From NCBI GenBank assembly GCA_024281825.1, contig JAMWZY010000012.1, positions 1 through 64,000 on the forward strand: a DNA stretch of 64,000 bases, written 5' to 3'. Shown here piece after piece: positions 1 to 10,043 of this stretch. The translations under genes were made by a program, and so were the position numbers. This DNA comes from Nitrosomonas sp. GTDB lineage: Bacteria; Pseudomonadota; Gammaproteobacteria; Burkholderiales; Nitrosomonadaceae. Every line of letters starts with the position of its first letter. Positions within the stretch are counted from its first letter, which is position 1. The notes beneath the pieces were generated by a model. It made no database searches and was not told the DNA's origin. It saw only the letters and a program-made list of their open reading frames with translations.

Positions 1-349
1 CAGAACTGCCTTCTCGACTCCTCAATGCATGTTTGAGTCACACCCAGATTAAACTGAGAATAGTTTAGAGGCATATACTAGAATGATTCGAAATATTGAT
101 AACAAGCCAAGGTATTTAGCAGTGATAAAATCGCTAACAAAGAAGCTAAAGTAAACTAGAGAGGATTGGTAATGCGGCAAAATGTCGCAGCTATAATGGA
201 GAAATAAGCTAGAAATCAGTTCCTAACTGATAAAAGGCAGATAAATAACTAGCAAAGCCATTAGAGAATAAATTAGAATTAAAAATATCGATAGAATCAA
301 CCTATAATCTATTATATTTTAAGCACCTTACTGACCATCAAAACAAATC
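1..349. other. Intergenic/left edge, no gene recognised
   Basis: AT-rich sequence with stop codons in all frames I followed. I see no tRNA, repeat or convincing coding fragment. The last 60 bases presumably carry the promoter of the ArsR-type gene at 350, but no clear sigma-70 hexamer pair stands out. Confidence 0.5.
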
Positions 350-670
350 ATGAATACGACGGTACATGAAATTTCATCATTGCGATCGGCTGCATCAGAT
401 GCATGTGCTTTATTAAAAATTCTAGCTAATGAAGATCGACTGCTAATTTTATGTGAGCTCAACCAAGGCACACGAAATGTAGGAGAACTCGAAGAGCTTT
501 TAAACATACATCAACCGACACTTTCTCAGCAGCTCACCGTCTTACGAGAAGAAAATTTGGTAACGACGGAACGTAAAGGTAAATATATCTATTACAGCTT
601 AGCAAGTCCTCAAGCGATAAAAATCATGCACACACTTTCTGATCTTTATTGCAATACTCACACTCCTTGA
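350..670 (+). CDS. ArsR/SmtB-family regulator, BigR/SqrR-like
   Basis: A 106-residue winged-helix repressor of the ArsR/SmtB family. The core reads ILANEDRLLILCEL (about 24-37), then a recognition region around HQPTLSQQL and a wing ending in RKGKYIYYSL. There are only three cysteines; C35 and C101 are 66 residues apart, the same spacing as the sulfide/persulfide-sensing pair of BigR (C42/C108 from family knowledge). That favours a thiol-based sensor rather than a metal sensor, as no CxC metal box is present. A quinone-oxidoreductase-like gene follows on the same strand after 137 bases and may be its target. The persulfide dioxygenase that often accompanies BigR is not here. Family is sure; inducer is inferred. 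Confidence 0.85.
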   Translation: MNTTVHEISSLRSAASDACALLKILANEDRLLILCELNQGTRNVGELEELLNIHQPTLSQQLTVLREENLVTTERKGKYIYYSLASPQAIKIMHTLSDLYCNTHTP

Positions 671-807
671 ATTTTTGAAAATAGGGTATATCGATAGATT
701 GCCATTCAAGCATTTTTGATGCGATCTGCAATAAAATCCTCAAACTAACCGTACCGTAGTAAGAAGCTTATTTGTAAAATCATTCACATTAACTAAAGCA
801 CATAAGC

Positions 808-1809
808 ATGCAAGCTATCTTTTTTTCCAGTGGTGGCCGTAGCGATGTTTTGCAATATGGAGAGATACCTTCTCCCCAGCATTGTACTAATCACCAGGTT
901 CTCGTTCGCATCAAAGCTATCGGCATCAATCCAATTGATATCAAAATACGGACAGCACCTGATCGATTTCCGGTGACTTTTCCGGTCATTCCCGGCTGCG
1001 ATGGCGCTGGAGTTGTTGAATCAGTCGGCACGCAAGTGCAGCATTTCAAACCGGGCGATGAAGTGTATTTTTCCCAACCCGGATTTAATGGTCGCCAAGG
1101 TAGCTATGCTGAATATGTATTGGTCGATGATGATTTGCTTGCGCTCAAGCCACGCAATCTATCATTTGAACAAGCCGCAGCAGCACCACTGGTTTTGATC
1201 ACGGCGTGGGAAGCGCTGCACGACCGCACCAACCTATGCAACGGTCAAACCGTTTTGATCCACGCAGGTGCCGGTGGCGTCGGACACGTGGCGATTCAAT
1301 TAGCCAAATTGGCTGGTGCCCACGTAATCACGACTGTGAGCAATGACCAAAAAGCAAACTTCGTTAGGCGCTTAGGTGCAGACCACGTAATTAATTATTG
1401 CAGTCAAGATGTCATTACTGCGGTACTAGATCGGACAAATGGCAAAGGTGTCGATATTGCATTTGATACGGTTGGATCGAACGTACTACAAAGCTGTTTT
1501 AGTTGTATTAAACCCTATGGTGACGTCGTTACGATTCTACAACCCACCAGTGATACGAATTGGAGTGACGCACGACTACGCAATACGCGGTTCAGCATGG
1601 AAATGATGTTATCACCTGTTTTGCTGGAACTACCGGAAGGAAAATCACATCAAGCTGAGATACTGCGTCAGTGTACGCAGTTATTTGATGCCAATCAATT
1701 AACCATCGAAATAGCGAGTATTTTCAACTTATCGGAAGCAGCCGACGCACAACAATATTTAGAGCAAAGCCACCCTGTTGGCAAGATCGTTCTGACAATT
1801 CCGTCATAA
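808..1809 (+). CDS. NAD(P)H:quinone oxidoreductase-like MDR protein
   Basis: A 333-residue medium-chain dehydrogenase/reductase. The N-terminal GroES-like domain includes a GCDGAGVVESVG stretch near 69-80. The Rossmann domain follows, with the nucleotide-binding loop AGAGGVGHVAIQLAK around 153-167. The structural-zinc cysteines of alcohol dehydrogenases are missing, which fits the zinc-free quinone reductase/zeta-crystallin branch (NADPH-dependent reduction of quinones or enones). The natural substrate cannot be read from sequence. It is downstream of the thiol-sensing ArsR gene, so a role in electrophile or sulfur stress is possible. Confidence 0.8.
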   Translation: MQAIFFSSGGRSDVLQYGEIPSPQHCTNHQVLVRIKAIGINPIDIKIRTAPDRFPVTFPVIPGCDGAGVVESVGTQVQHFKPGDEVYFSQPGFNGRQGSYAEYVLVDDDLLALKPRNLSFEQAAAAPLVLITAWEALHDRTNLCNGQTVLIHAGAGGVGHVAIQLAKLAGAHVITTVSNDQKANFVRRLGADHVINYCSQDVITAVLDRTNGKGVDIAFDTVGSNVLQSCFSCIKPYGDVVTILQPTSDTNWSDARLRNTRFSMEMMLSPVLLELPEGKSHQAEILRQCTQLFDANQLTIEIASIFNLSEAADAQQYLEQSHPVGKIVLTIPS

Positions 1810-1852
1810 CCCAAGTACTACATCAGCATAAACATTACCACTCTTTTGGATC

Positions 1853-1882
1853 AGGGTTGCTCACAAGTAATTAAGCAACCCT
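1853..1882. terminator. Hairpin after the oxidoreductase gene
   Basis: A 9-bp perfect stem, AGGGTTGCT (1853-1861) with AGCAACCCT (1874-1882), followed by a run of seven A on the plus strand. The U-run is therefore on the minus-strand transcript; for the plus-strand gene it would be a stem without a U tract. It may still separate the oxidoreductase from thyA. Confidence 0.45.
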
Positions 1883-1966
1883 AAAAAAATATAGAAATTT
1901 AGGCTAAAATTGAAAGCCAATCCGCCAACTTCCTAATCTTTTATAGAAAGAAAGTCATAAATTACA

Positions 1967-2761
1967 ATGCGACAATATCTAGAGTTAATGCAACACATTC
2001 TTGATCATGGCCACACAAAATCTGATCGTACCGGCACTGGCACTTTGTCAATTTTTGGTTATCAAATGCGCTTTAACTTGAGTGATGGCTTTCCTCTAAT
2101 AACCACCAAGAAGTGCCACGTTAAATCAATCATTTATGAATTGCTCTGGTTTTTGCGCGGCGATACGAATATCCGATATTTAAATGAACATGGCGTAACA
2201 ATTTGGGACGAGTGGGCCGATGAAAATGGCAATTTAGGCCCAATCTATGGACATCAATGGCGATCCTGGGGTACTGCAAACAAGAGCGAAATTGATCAAA
2301 TCCAATCGCTCATCGAGCAAATAAAAAATACGCCGGATTCAAGGCGCATGCTAGTCTCTGCTTGGAATGTGGGTGAATTACATCAAATGAAACTGGCGCC
2401 ATGCCATGCACTTTTCCAATTTTATGTTGCCGAAGGCCGATTATCCTGCCAGCTTTACCAACGCAGCGCAGACGTACTTCTCGGCGTGCCTTTCAATATT
2501 GCATCCTATGCTTTACTGACGCTCATGATTGCGCAGGTCTGTAGTTTACAGCCCGGTGATTTTGTGCATACCTTCGGTGATGCACATTTATATCGCAATC
2601 ATTTGGAACAAGCCAGAGAACAGTTGACGAGAGAACCAAGATCACTGCCGATTATGATATTAAACCCTGATCGACGAGATATTCTAAAGTTCGATTTTGA
2701 AGATTTCATCTTAGAAAATTATCACCCACATCCAGCAATTAAAGCACCAATCGCCGTATGA
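1967..2761 (+). CDS. thyA: Thymidylate synthase
   Basis: A 264-residue ThyA, the usual length. It methylates dUMP to dTMP using methylene-tetrahydrofolate in the cytosol. The N-terminal phosphate-binding segment contains the DRTGTGT motif near residue 21. The catalytic cysteine sits in [11 protein letters not shown] (about C146) and the dUMP-binding region in [18 protein letters not shown]. The stop overlaps the start of folA by four bases (ATGA), so the two are translationally coupled; FolA regenerates the tetrahydrofolate that ThyA oxidises. Confidence 0.97.
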   Translation: MRQYLELMQHILDHGHTKSDRTGTGTLSIFGYQMRFNLSDGFPLITTKKCHVKSIIYELLWFLRGDTNIRYLNEHGVTIWDEWADENGNLGPIYGHQWRSWGTANKSEIDQIQSLIEQIKNTPDSRRMLVSAWNVGELHQMKLAPCHALFQFYVAEGRLSCQLYQRSADVLLGVPFNIASYALLTLMIAQVCSLQPGDFVHTFGDAHLYRNHLEQAREQLTREPRSLPIMILNPDRRDILKFDFEDFILENYHPHPAIKAPIAV

Positions 2762-3279
2762 AATTACCATTTCTATCTTTGCTGGTAGCAATGTCCAAAA
2801 ACCGGGTCATTGGTAAAAACAACCAACTTCCGTGGCATCTACCCGAAGATCTCAAGCACTTTAAAGCACTTACCATGGGACATCCTATCATCATGGGTCG
2901 AAAAACCTATGAATCGATTGGAAAAGTATTACCCGGCAGGATCAATATTATTGTCACTCGACAAAAAAACTATGTTATCCCCAGCGCGATTGTAGTTGAT
3001 TCGATTCAAAGTGCTTTTGCTGCGGGATTCGAAGAAAATTCAGCGAAAAATGAAGCCTTTGTGATTGGCGGCGAAGAAATTTTTCATCAAGCTTTAGCAT
3101 TCAGCCAACGTATTTATCTCACTGAAATACAGAAAACATTTGATGGCGATACTTTTTTTCCAGAATTAAACTCACAAGAATGGCATGAAACCAAGCGTGC
3201 TATACATTTTTCCGAGGGTATCGAACAGCTAGAATACCATTTGGTAATTCTCGATCGAAAAACGCCTTGTTCAACTTAA
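2758..3279 (+). CDS. folA: Dihydrofolate reductase
   Basis: A 173-residue FolA that reduces dihydrofolate to tetrahydrofolate with NADPH. Visible signatures are the N-terminal [16 protein letters not shown] loop (Met20 loop and active-site acid), GRKTYESIG for cofactor binding, and IGGEEIF near residue 103. The start overlaps the thyA stop and closes a two-gene thymidylate/folate operon. A hairpin terminator follows at 3312. Confidence 0.97.
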   Translation: MKLPFLSLLVAMSKNRVIGKNNQLPWHLPEDLKHFKALTMGHPIIMGRKTYESIGKVLPGRINIIVTRQKNYVIPSAIVVDSIQSAFAAGFEENSAKNEAFVIGGEEIFHQALAFSQRIYLTEIQKTFDGDTFFPELNSQEWHETKRAIHFSEGIEQLEYHLVILDRKTPCST

Positions 3280-3311
3280 ACAATATCCATATTTAACTTT
3301 TATCAGAAGAT

Positions 3312-3345
3312 AACAGAGCGACAATGACATCATCGCTCTGTTTTT
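3312..3345. terminator. Terminator between thyA-folA and the decarboxylase gene
   Basis: A 10-bp perfect stem, AACAGAGCGA (3312-3321) with TCGCTCTGTT (3333-3342), continuing into a T run. It lies between convergent genes and fits rho-independent termination of thyA-folA. Confidence 0.8.
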
Positions 3346-3354
3346 CAGATATTC

Positions 3355-4533
3355 TCAGATAACTTTCACATCAGGCAATGGAAACCCATTGAAATTACTC
3401 GCATAAGCAGTTGTATAGGCACCAGCATTAGGGATGTAAATAAAATCGCCCTCTTGCATATCGCTTGGTAACATCATATCGTGAACAAGCACATCCACAG
3501 AATCGCATGTAGGCCCCGCAACAGACCAGGGGATAAGATTTCCACTACGATCTGTAATAATTTCATAACGCAAGCCTTCAGTAATTTCAATTACGCCACC
3601 AAACATACCTGCATCCCAATACATCCATTTCTTACCGTTTCGAGTAGCAGTTCCTACAATACGGCAAACGAAATAGGCCGAATCTGATACCAGATAGCGG
3701 CCAGGTTCTGCCATAATACGAATACTATCAGGCAAATCAGCAATGGCTTCATTAATGACATTGGCGATGGTCTCAATCGAAGGAATAGGTTTAGTGTGAC
3801 GCACTGGATAGCCTCCACCGATATTAAGTAATCTTGGTTTCAACCCTATAGCCAGCATGTCATCAAAAACTTTTTTTGCACGCTCGATACCAACCCGCCA
3901 GTTTTGCGGATTACGGCACTGCGAACCCACATGAAACGTTACCCCGGCCAGATCTGCTCTAAGCCTCGAGGCTTCTTGAATGATTTCATGGATGTCACCG
4001 AGGTGCGTCCCAAATTTTCCAGCTAATGGCCAATCACTACCGATATTAGGCGTATCAATGCGCAGGTACATTTTTGCATCTGCTTTGACACTCACAATTT
4101 TGCGCAATTCTTCAACACTATCAATCACAAACCATTTGACGCCTTTGGCAGCCGCATATTCGAGATACGCGCGAGATTTCATCGGATTACTATAAAAGAT
4201 TTCCTGAGCGGGCACCCCGAGCTCCAATAACAAATCAAGCTCAGCAATAGAGGCAATTTCAAATCCGGTTCCTTCTTCAATTAATACTTTTAGCACACAT
4301 CGATCAGGATTGGCTTTTACTGCATAATGCGGGTGTATTCGTGGCATTGCTGCTTTAAATCGTTGCGTTTTATTGCGGATAATATTGCTGTCAACCAGTA
4401 AGAATGGTTTTCGATAATCCTTTTTTAATTCATCCTGAACATACTTAAAGTCCAGGCTAACTTCAGGATGCGTATCAAATAAAATTTCGGGAGATGGGCT
4501 TGTTTTTTGCAGCGTAGATGGAAATGCATACAT
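3355..4533 (-). CDS. Ornithine/lysine decarboxylase, alanine-racemase-fold PLP enzyme
   Basis: A 392-residue group IV (Orn/DAP/Arg decarboxylase family 2) PLP enzyme, probably making putrescine or cadaverine. The PLP lysine is in HYAVKAN near residue 73. The glycine-rich phosphate-binding loop is NIGGGYPV around 238-245, and AEPGRYLV follows. GPTCDSVDVL (about 340-349) carries the catalytic cysteine and acid contributed across the dimer. Length and motifs match bacterial ODC/LODC rather than LysA, but ornithine versus lysine preference cannot be decided. The start has a purine-rich RBS. A leader ORF at 4558-4623 precedes it by 24 bases and may control translation. Confidence 0.88.
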   Translation of the reverse strand: MYAFPSTLQKTSPSPEILFDTHPEVSLDFKYVQDELKKDYRKPFLLVDSNIIRNKTQRFKAAMPRIHPHYAVKANPDRCVLKVLIEEGTGFEIASIAELDLLLELGVPAQEIFYSNPMKSRAYLEYAAAKGVKWFVIDSVEELRKIVSVKADAKMYLRIDTPNIGSDWPLAGKFGTHLGDIHEIIQEASRLRADLAGVTFHVGSQCRNPQNWRVGIERAKKVFDDMLAIGLKPRLLNIGGGYPVRHTKPIPSIETIANVINEAIADLPDSIRIMAEPGRYLVSDSAYFVCRIVGTATRNGKKWMYWDAGMFGGVIEITEGLRYEIITDRSGNLIPWSVAGPTCDSVDVLVHDMMLPSDMQEGDFIYIPNAGAYTTAYASNFNGFPLPDVKVI

Positions 4534-4557
4534 TTGAGGTCTTCCTTTTAAGAATGA

Positions 4558-4623
4558 CTACGTTTCAGGAATATGGATATTGACTAAATCTGCTGAAGCA
4601 AAAAAGCTCTTGATATTTCTCAT
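4558..4623 (-). CDS. 21-residue leader ORF upstream of the decarboxylase
   Basis: ATG at 4623 through TAG at 4558 encodes 21 residues beginning MRNIKSFFASADLV and ending NIHIPET. It is preceded by a near-perfect Shine-Dalgarno (AAGGAGG) at good spacing, stronger than the RBS of the decarboxylase itself. Its stop is 24 bases before the decarboxylase start, and a TATAAT box lies about 50 bases upstream. Short leader ORFs before ornithine decarboxylase genes can sense ornithine or polyamines (SpeFL in enterobacteria), but this peptide does not resemble SpeFL. Existence as a translated ORF is likely; a regulatory role is inference. Confidence 0.6.
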   Translation of the reverse strand: MRNIKSFFASADLVNIHIPET

Positions 4624-4671
4624 GATGACCTCCTTATTTCAAAATAGACGACACTACTTTTGTTTGCGCGC

Positions 4672-4677
4672 ATTATA
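4672..4677 (-). promoter_or_regulatory. -10 box of the leader ORF/decarboxylase transcript
   Basis: A perfect TATAAT on the minus strand, about 50 bases upstream of the leader ORF start. The matching -35 is poor (TAATTT at 17-base spacing). Transcription would begin roughly 40 bases before the leader ORF. Confidence 0.5.
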
Positions 4678-4782
4678 TAATCTCCGTCAAATGCAAATTA
4701 AATACTTTTAACTCTGAGCACAAAACTCAGCACAAACAACCCTAAAAAAATAGAGTTCCACTAGTTGACGCTCCTCTTAACG

Positions 4783-4816
4783 GAAAGCTTCGGTAAAAAC
4801 TGATACCAAAGCTTTC
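4783..4816. other. Stem-loop downstream of dcd
   Basis: Inverted repeat GAAAGCTT (4783-4790) with AAGCTTTC (4809-4816), one mismatch, then GGTA with TACC, and an 8-base loop. It lies in the 430-base gap between dcd and the decarboxylase leader, both on the minus strand. The T run on the minus strand comes only about 30 bases later, so it is either an imperfect dcd terminator or a 5' structure of unknown use. The rest of 4817-4962 holds nothing I recognise. Confidence 0.45.
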
Positions 4817-4962
4817 TATCCAGACATGTTACATTTAACTCCGGCGTTGGTATTAACGTAATATTCCTTCATTTTGTTTACGCTATACTTTTATTTTTTA
4901 TTGCCAGGAAGTTGGCTAATAGCCCACTGCCAATACAGATTCTCTTGTAAACCATTTCAAAA

Positions 4963-5529
4963 CTATATCTTTGGCAACGTAACACCATGTTGTCCCTGAT
5001 ATTTTCCACCACGATCTTTATAAGATATCTCGCATACTTCATCCGATTCAAAAAATATCACTTGTGCAACACCTTCATTGGCATATATTTTGGCGGGTAA
5101 TGGTGTCGTATTGGAAAATTCCAATGTGACATACCCTTCCCATTCAGGCTCAAATGGCGTGACATTGACAATAATTCCACAGCGCGCATAAGTAGATTTA
5201 CCAAGGCAAATCGTGAGTACATTCCGTGGAATACGAAAATACTCCACGGTGCGTGCTAACGCGAAAGAGTTAGGTGGAATGATACACACATCACTTTTGA
5301 CGTCTACAAATGAATTGGAATCAAAATTTTTGGGATCTACAATGGTAGAATTGATATTGGTAAACAACTTAAATTCGTCAGAGCAGCGAATATCGTAGCC
5401 ATAACTTGAAGTGCCATAGGAAACGATGCGTTGGCCATTATTTTGTCGAATTTGATCAGGCTCAAAAGGCGCAATCATACCGTGTTCGAGCGCCATTCTG
5501 CGTATCCATTTGTCTGATTTTATGCTCAT
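4963..5529 (-). CDS. dcd: dCTP deaminase
   Basis: A 188-residue trimeric dCTP deaminase of the dUTPase fold, converting dCTP to dUTP and feeding dUMP to ThyA. Family marks are [16 protein letters not shown] (about 39-54), the central [11 protein letters not shown], and the segment [13 protein letters not shown], which holds the catalytic glutamate. The C-terminal [12 protein letters not shown] tail that closes over the nucleotide is complete. It lies 29 bases downstream of apbC on the same strand, so the two are probably co-transcribed. Confidence 0.96.
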   Translation of the reverse strand: MSIKSDKWIRRMALEHGMIAPFEPDQIRQNNGQRIVSYGTSSYGYDIRCSDEFKLFTNINSTIVDPKNFDSNSFVDVKSDVCIIPPNSFALARTVEYFRIPRNVLTICLGKSTYARCGIIVNVTPFEPEWEGYVTLEFSNTTPLPAKIYANEGVAQVIFFESDEVCEISYKDRGGKYQGQHGVTLPKI

Positions 5530-5558
5530 TTTCCTCCTATTCTTCGCAATGATCCTAA

Positions 5559-6647
5559 CTAATCATTTTCCATAATAATTTTCGCAAACAATGCCGAATG
5601 GTCTTCAGCGGACTCTGCTACTTTGGCTGCAATGCGTCGAGCAATCAGTCGATAGGCTGCTGCAATGGTTCCATCAGGCTCTGCGACAACAGTAGGAACC
5701 CCTTCATCAGTATGTTGCCGTATTTTGATATCAAGTGGCAGTGAACCGAGTAATTCTACGTTGTAATCGCGACACATTTTTTCACCGCCACCGGTACCAA
5801 AAATAGGTTCCGTATGTCCGCATTGCGAACACGTATGCGTACTCATGTTTTCCACGATACCTAAAATCGGAATACCTACTTTCTCAAACATTTTAAGTCC
5901 CTTGCGAGCATCAAGCAGAGCAATGTCTTGTGGGGTTGTGACAATCACTGCACCAGTAACAGGAATCTTTTGCGCCAACGTTAACTGAATATCCCCTGTT
6001 CCTGGGGGTAAATCAATGATTAAGTAATCCACATCTTTCCAGTTAGTGTCGTGGAGTAATTGTTGCAACGCTTGAGTAACCATTGGGCCGCGCCAAACCA
6101 TCGGCGTTTCCGCATCAATCAACAATCCGATGGAAATAGCCTGAATACCGTGCGCTCGAACCGGTTCCATCGTTTTTCCATCCAAGGAATCAGGGTGTCC
6201 CGTAATTCCCAGCATTTGCGGTTGCGATGGGCCATAAATATCAGCATCTAGAATTCCTACTGAGGCACCTTCGGCCGCCAATGCCAACGCCAAATTGACA
6301 GCCGTAGCAGATTTTCCTACCCCTCCTTTACCTGAAGCAATCGCAATGATATTTTTCACGCCAGAGATCAGTTTCACGCCTTGTTGCACACCGTGGGAAA
6401 CAATCTTGCTGCTCACGGCGACCTGGATATTATCAATACTTGCCAGTGACTTCAGTGCACTTACAATTTGCTGCTCAACATTGCTTCGAACGCAGTTAGC
6501 GGGATAACCCAATTCTATTTCTATCCAAACATTGTTTTGATCAATGCGAATATTGCGGACAGCTTTCGTTGTCACATAATCTTTACCGATTGTTGGATCA
6601 ATTGTTTGATTAAGAATCGATAATATATCCTGTTCAGAAATTGCCAT
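5559..6647 (-). CDS. apbC: Mrp/ApbC/NBP35-type iron-sulfur cluster carrier ATPase
   Basis: A 362-residue Mrp-family protein that carries and delivers 4Fe-4S clusters in the cytosol. The N-terminal MIP18/DUF59-like domain (about 1-80) is followed by a deviant Walker A loop, [13 protein letters not shown], near 106. A Walker B-like [11 protein letters not shown] segment comes next, then the CSQCG motif (about 274-278) that holds the bridging cluster between subunits. It diverges from metG, and the shared 120-base gap carries both promoters. Very common metG neighbour in proteobacteria. Confidence 0.93.
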   Translation of the reverse strand: MAISEQDILSILNQTIDPTIGKDYVTTKAVRNIRIDQNNVWIEIELGYPANCVRSNVEQQIVSALKSLASIDNIQVAVSSKIVSHGVQQGVKLISGVKNIIAIASGKGGVGKSATAVNLALALAAEGASVGILDADIYGPSQPQMLGITGHPDSLDGKTMEPVRAHGIQAISIGLLIDAETPMVWRGPMVTQALQQLLHDTNWKDVDYLIIDLPPGTGDIQLTLAQKIPVTGAVIVTTPQDIALLDARKGLKMFEKVGIPILGIVENMSTHTCSQCGHTEPIFGTGGGEKMCRDYNVELLGSLPLDIKIRQHTDEGVPTVVAEPDGTIAAAYRLIARRIAAKVAESAEDHSALFAKIIMEND

Positions 6648-6769
6648 AACAAACCTCTTTGCATCTTTTATGCACGTGTAATAATGAAATAGTTGATGGT
6701 AACAAATATCAGGAATGGCTTACACAGTTTGTTACAATGAAGGTTTTTATTGTTGTGTAGGTAGAGGTA

Positions 6770-8875
6770 ATGAACGAACGAAAGATTCTGGTCACTTCAG
6801 CGCTTCCATATGCCAATGGCAGCATCCATTTGGGTCATTTGGTGGAATATATCCAAACAGACATCTGGGTGCGCTTCCAGAAAATGCGTGGACATACGGT
6901 TTATTATGTATGTGCGGACGATACGCACGGGACACCCGTGATGTTACGGGCGGAAAAAGAAGGAATTACACCCGAAGCACTTATTGCGCGCGTTCAAAAG
7001 GAACACTTGAACGATTTCACTGGATTTCATATCCAGTTCGACCATTATCACAGCACACATTCATCCGAAACTCGATTTTTCTCCGAGGATATCTATCACA
7101 AGCTCAAACAAGCAAATTTGATTTCTATTCGTGCGATCAAACAATTGTACGATCCTGTCAAAAACATGTTTTTGCCTGACCGTTTTGTTAAAGGCGAATG
7201 TCCTAAGTGCAGTGCTAAAGATCAATATGGCGATTCCTGTGAAGCGTGCGGTGCAGCATATGCACCAACAGAATTAAAGAATCCTTATTCGGCTGTTTCG
7301 GGTGCTAAACCAATACAAAAATCTTCAGAACATTATTTTTTCAATTTATCAGATTCGCGTTGCGCGGATTTTTTGCGTTACTGGACGTGCGAAGCTGACC
7401 ACTTGCAATCTGAAGCTGCAAATAAAATGCGTGAATGGTTGGGAAATACGGGAGAAAACAAACTCTCTGACTGGGATATTTCACGCGATGCGCCCTATTT
7501 CGGTTTTGAAATTCCTAATGCACCTGGTAAATATTTTTATGTTTGGTTGGACGCACCGATCGGCTATATGGGCAGTTTCAAGTATTTATGCGAACAAAAA
7601 CAGATTGATTTTAAGCAATTCTGGCAGAAGGACGCCACGACTGAACTGTATCATTTCATCGGCAAAGATATTCTATATTTTCATGCGCTATTCTGGCCTG
7701 CCATGCTGGAAAACTCAGGCTATCGCACACCCACCAAAATTTTTGCACACGGCTTTCTCACGGTCAACGGAGAGAAAATGAGTAAATCACGCGGCACTTT
7801 TATTACCGCTGAGAGCTACCTGAAACAAGACTTGAATCCCGAATGGCTGCGCTATTATTACGCGGCAAAACTGAATGGCACGATGGAAGATATCGATCTG
7901 AATCTGGGAGATTTTATTGCACGTGTAAACTCCGATTTAATTGGTAAATTTATCAATATTGCGAGTCGCTGCGCCGGTTTCATTACCAAACGCTTCAACG
8001 GTAAATTAGTCGATGGCACACAGTATCAGCAGTTACAAACAATTGTTGACGAACATTTTACTGCTTGGCGACCAACGCAAATCGAAAATGCATTTGAGGA
8101 ACGGGATTATGCCGCCGCAATCCGGCAAATTATGAAATTCGTCGATGCAGCCAACGAAATGATCCATCAGCTTGCACCATGGGAAATTGCCAAAAAACCA
8201 GAACTAGATAAAGAACTACATCGTGCATGCAGCTTAGGAATTCAACTATTTTACCTGCTATCGCGCTATATGAAACCCGTTATACCCGGTACCATAGAAA
8301 AAATTGAATATTTCCTTAATTGCGAATCACTAACTTGGCCAGTTTTATCAGAACAACAAACGGTCTCCGAATTATTGTTGCCCCCAGGACATATGATTAA
8401 CCCCTATCAACACCTGATGACCCGTATTGACGCTAAACAAATCGATGCTTTGATTGCGGCCAATAAACAAAGCCTATCATCCAGCGATAAACCAGGCAAT
8501 ACCGAACCATTCACGGAGACATCGCAAACTTTTGCACCAATCGCTGAAACCATCTCCATTGGTGATTTTAGTAAAATTGATTTACGTGTTGCGAGAATTG
8601 CTGATGCAGAACACGTCCAAGGAGCAGAAAAGTTGTTGAAATTGACGCTTGATCTCGGCCATGAGCAACGTACCGTTTTTGCCGGTATCAAATCGGCCTA
8701 TGATCCTCAACAACTCAAAGGGCGTTTAACCGTTATGGTCGCCAATCTTGCACCACGTCAAATGAAATTCGGCTTATCAGAGGGTATGGTATTAGCTGCA
8801 GGAGGAAATCATCCGGGTGAATTGTTTATTCTTTCGCCGGACTCCGGTGCACAACCCGGAATGCGTATCAAATAA
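6770..8875 (+). CDS. metG: Methionyl-tRNA synthetase
   Basis: A 701-residue class I aminoacyl-tRNA synthetase charging tRNA-Met. The HIGH-type motif is HLGH near residue 20 and the KMSKS loop is KMSKSRG near 336. The zinc knuckle has the pairs CPKC and CEAC (about 144-160). The C-terminal 110 residues, from about [10 protein letters not shown] on, form the EMAP/Arc1p-like tRNA-binding dimerisation domain of long bacterial MetG. The start has GGTAGAGG a few bases upstream. An NTF2-like small gene follows after six bases. Confidence 0.97.
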   Translation: MNERKILVTSALPYANGSIHLGHLVEYIQTDIWVRFQKMRGHTVYYVCADDTHGTPVMLRAEKEGITPEALIARVQKEHLNDFTGFHIQFDHYHSTHSSETRFFSEDIYHKLKQANLISIRAIKQLYDPVKNMFLPDRFVKGECPKCSAKDQYGDSCEACGAAYAPTELKNPYSAVSGAKPIQKSSEHYFFNLSDSRCADFLRYWTCEADHLQSEAANKMREWLGNTGENKLSDWDISRDAPYFGFEIPNAPGKYFYVWLDAPIGYMGSFKYLCEQKQIDFKQFWQKDATTELYHFIGKDILYFHALFWPAMLENSGYRTPTKIFAHGFLTVNGEKMSKSRGTFITAESYLKQDLNPEWLRYYYAAKLNGTMEDIDLNLGDFIARVNSDLIGKFINIASRCAGFITKRFNGKLVDGTQYQQLQTIVDEHFTAWRPTQIENAFEERDYAAAIRQIMKFVDAANEMIHQLAPWEIAKKPELDKELHRACSLGIQLFYLLSRYMKPVIPGTIEKIEYFLNCESLTWPVLSEQQTVSELLLPPGHMINPYQHLMTRIDAKQIDALIAANKQSLSSSDKPGNTEPFTETSQTFAPIAETISIGDFSKIDLRVARIADAEHVQGAEKLLKLTLDLGHEQRTVFAGIKSAYDPQQLKGRLTVMVANLAPRQMKFGLSEGMVLAAGGNHPGELFILSPDSGAQPGMRIK

Positions 8876-8881
8876 CACTTC

Positions 8882-9253
8882 ATGAAATCACGTGATATTA
8901 CATATTGTATTCAACAACTTGAACTTAAGCTATTGCATCATGATTGGACAGAAAACCCCAAATCGATTGATCAACTGCTATCGGTCGATTTTGAAGAAAT
9001 CGATAGCAACGGTATCGTTCACTCAAGAAATGACGTTATCCAGTGGTTATTACACAAGGATAAAGCCATTCGATGGTTATTGGTTAATTTTCGAATTAGA
9101 TTGTTAACACATGATTGCGTACTGGCGATTTATACTGCATCCAAGCACCATGATCCAGCCTATATCAGCAATGAGTCAACTCGGTCATCGATTTGGCAGT
9201 ATCAAAATCAGCAATGGAAAATGACATTTCATCAAGCATCTAAGAAAAATTAA
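8882..9253 (+). CDS. DUF4440/NTF2-like small protein
   Basis: A 123-residue protein that looks like DUF4440 (SnoaL/NTF2 fold): an N-terminal helix with LLSVDFEEIDSNG, a strand pair around VNFRIRLL, and the closing RSSIWQYQNQQWKMTFHQAS signature. These pockets bind small ligands or act as steroid-isomerase-like enzymes, but no function is assignable. It starts six bases after metG and so probably shares its transcript. Confidence 0.7.
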   Translation: MKSRDITYCIQQLELKLLHHDWTENPKSIDQLLSVDFEEIDSNGIVHSRNDVIQWLLHKDKAIRWLLVNFRIRLLTHDCVLAIYTASKHHDPAYISNESTRSSIWQYQNQQWKMTFHQASKKN

Positions 9254-9290
9254 GCAAAAACCTTCGGGATTCGGAACAGGAGAAATCTTA

Positions 9291-10040
9291 ATGGATACGA
9301 CTCAAGAACAGCAATTTAATGAAATCAAGAATAATTTGGCGACTGTCAAACAGCGTATTGTAGATACCTGCCAAAGAATGGGTCGCGATCCCACCAGCGT
9401 ACGATTGCTTCCAGTAACTAAAACGGTTCCTGCGGAAAAATTGCGACTTGCTTATGCCGCAGGTTGCCATGAAATGGGTGAAAATAAAATTCAAGAAGCA
9501 CGTGAAAAATTTGAAGCACTGAATGATCTGGACATCAAATGGGCCGTGATCGGACATTTACAAACGAATAAAGCCAAATATCTGGCACGCTTTGCCAGTG
9601 AATTCCAGGCGTTGGATAGCCTTAAAGTCGCAGCAGAACTCGATAAAAGATTACAAAATGAAGGACGCGCAATTGATGTCTATGTGCAAGTCAACAGTTC
9701 CGATGAAGAAAGTAAGTTTGGCTTACCACCAGAGGCGGTAAGGGATTTCGTCAAAGAACTGCCCAGCTATTCGTCGTTACGCATCAAAGGCCTTATGACG
9801 TTAGCGATTTTTTCTTCCGATCACGATCGGGTACGGGAATGCTTTATCAAAATGCGTGAAATTCAAGCGATGCTTCGCCAAGAAGCACCTAGCGGTTTAT
9901 CATTTGACGAACTATCTATGGGTATGTCCGGCGATTATGAATTAGCCATTGAAGAAGGTGCAACCGTGGTTCGCGTCGGCCAAGCGATCTTTGGCAAGCG
10001 ACCATTGCCGGATAGTCATTATTGGCCTGGATTAGGTTAA
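9291..10040 (+). CDS. yggS: YggS/PLPBP-type pyridoxal-phosphate homeostasis protein
   Basis: A 249-residue single-domain PLP-binding protein with the alanine-racemase barrel fold. It buffers free PLP and affects amino-acid balance. The PLP lysine lies in LLPVTKTVP near residue 37. GENKIQEAREK, WAVIGHLQTNKAKY and the LSMGMSGDYELAIEEGATVVRVG phosphate-binding region follow. The start is supported by CAGGAGA upstream. The proC and yggT genes that usually neighbour yggS are about 24 kb away here, so the cluster is split. Confidence 0.94.
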   Translation: MDTTQEQQFNEIKNNLATVKQRIVDTCQRMGRDPTSVRLLPVTKTVPAEKLRLAYAAGCHEMGENKIQEAREKFEALNDLDIKWAVIGHLQTNKAKYLARFASEFQALDSLKVAAELDKRLQNEGRAIDVYVQVNSSDEESKFGLPPEAVRDFVKELPSYSSLRIKGLMTLAIFSSDHDRVRECFIKMREIQAMLRQEAPSGLSFDELSMGMSGDYELAIEEGATVVRVGQAIFGKRPLPDSHYWPGLG

Positions 10041-10043
10041 ATC

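Noticed and set aside
1876..4756. Shared CAACCCTAAAAAAAT stretch near 1876 and 4737
   Set aside because: Only about 15 bases and low complexity; the flanks do not match, so coincidence is more likely than a repeat family.
6715..7179. 154-codon open frame overlapping the metG start
   Set aside because: It lies in another frame over metG, has no family features and no RBS; metG in the same place is unmistakable.
7302..7781. 159-codon frame inside metG
   Set aside because: Shadow frame of metG codons, with no motif of its own.
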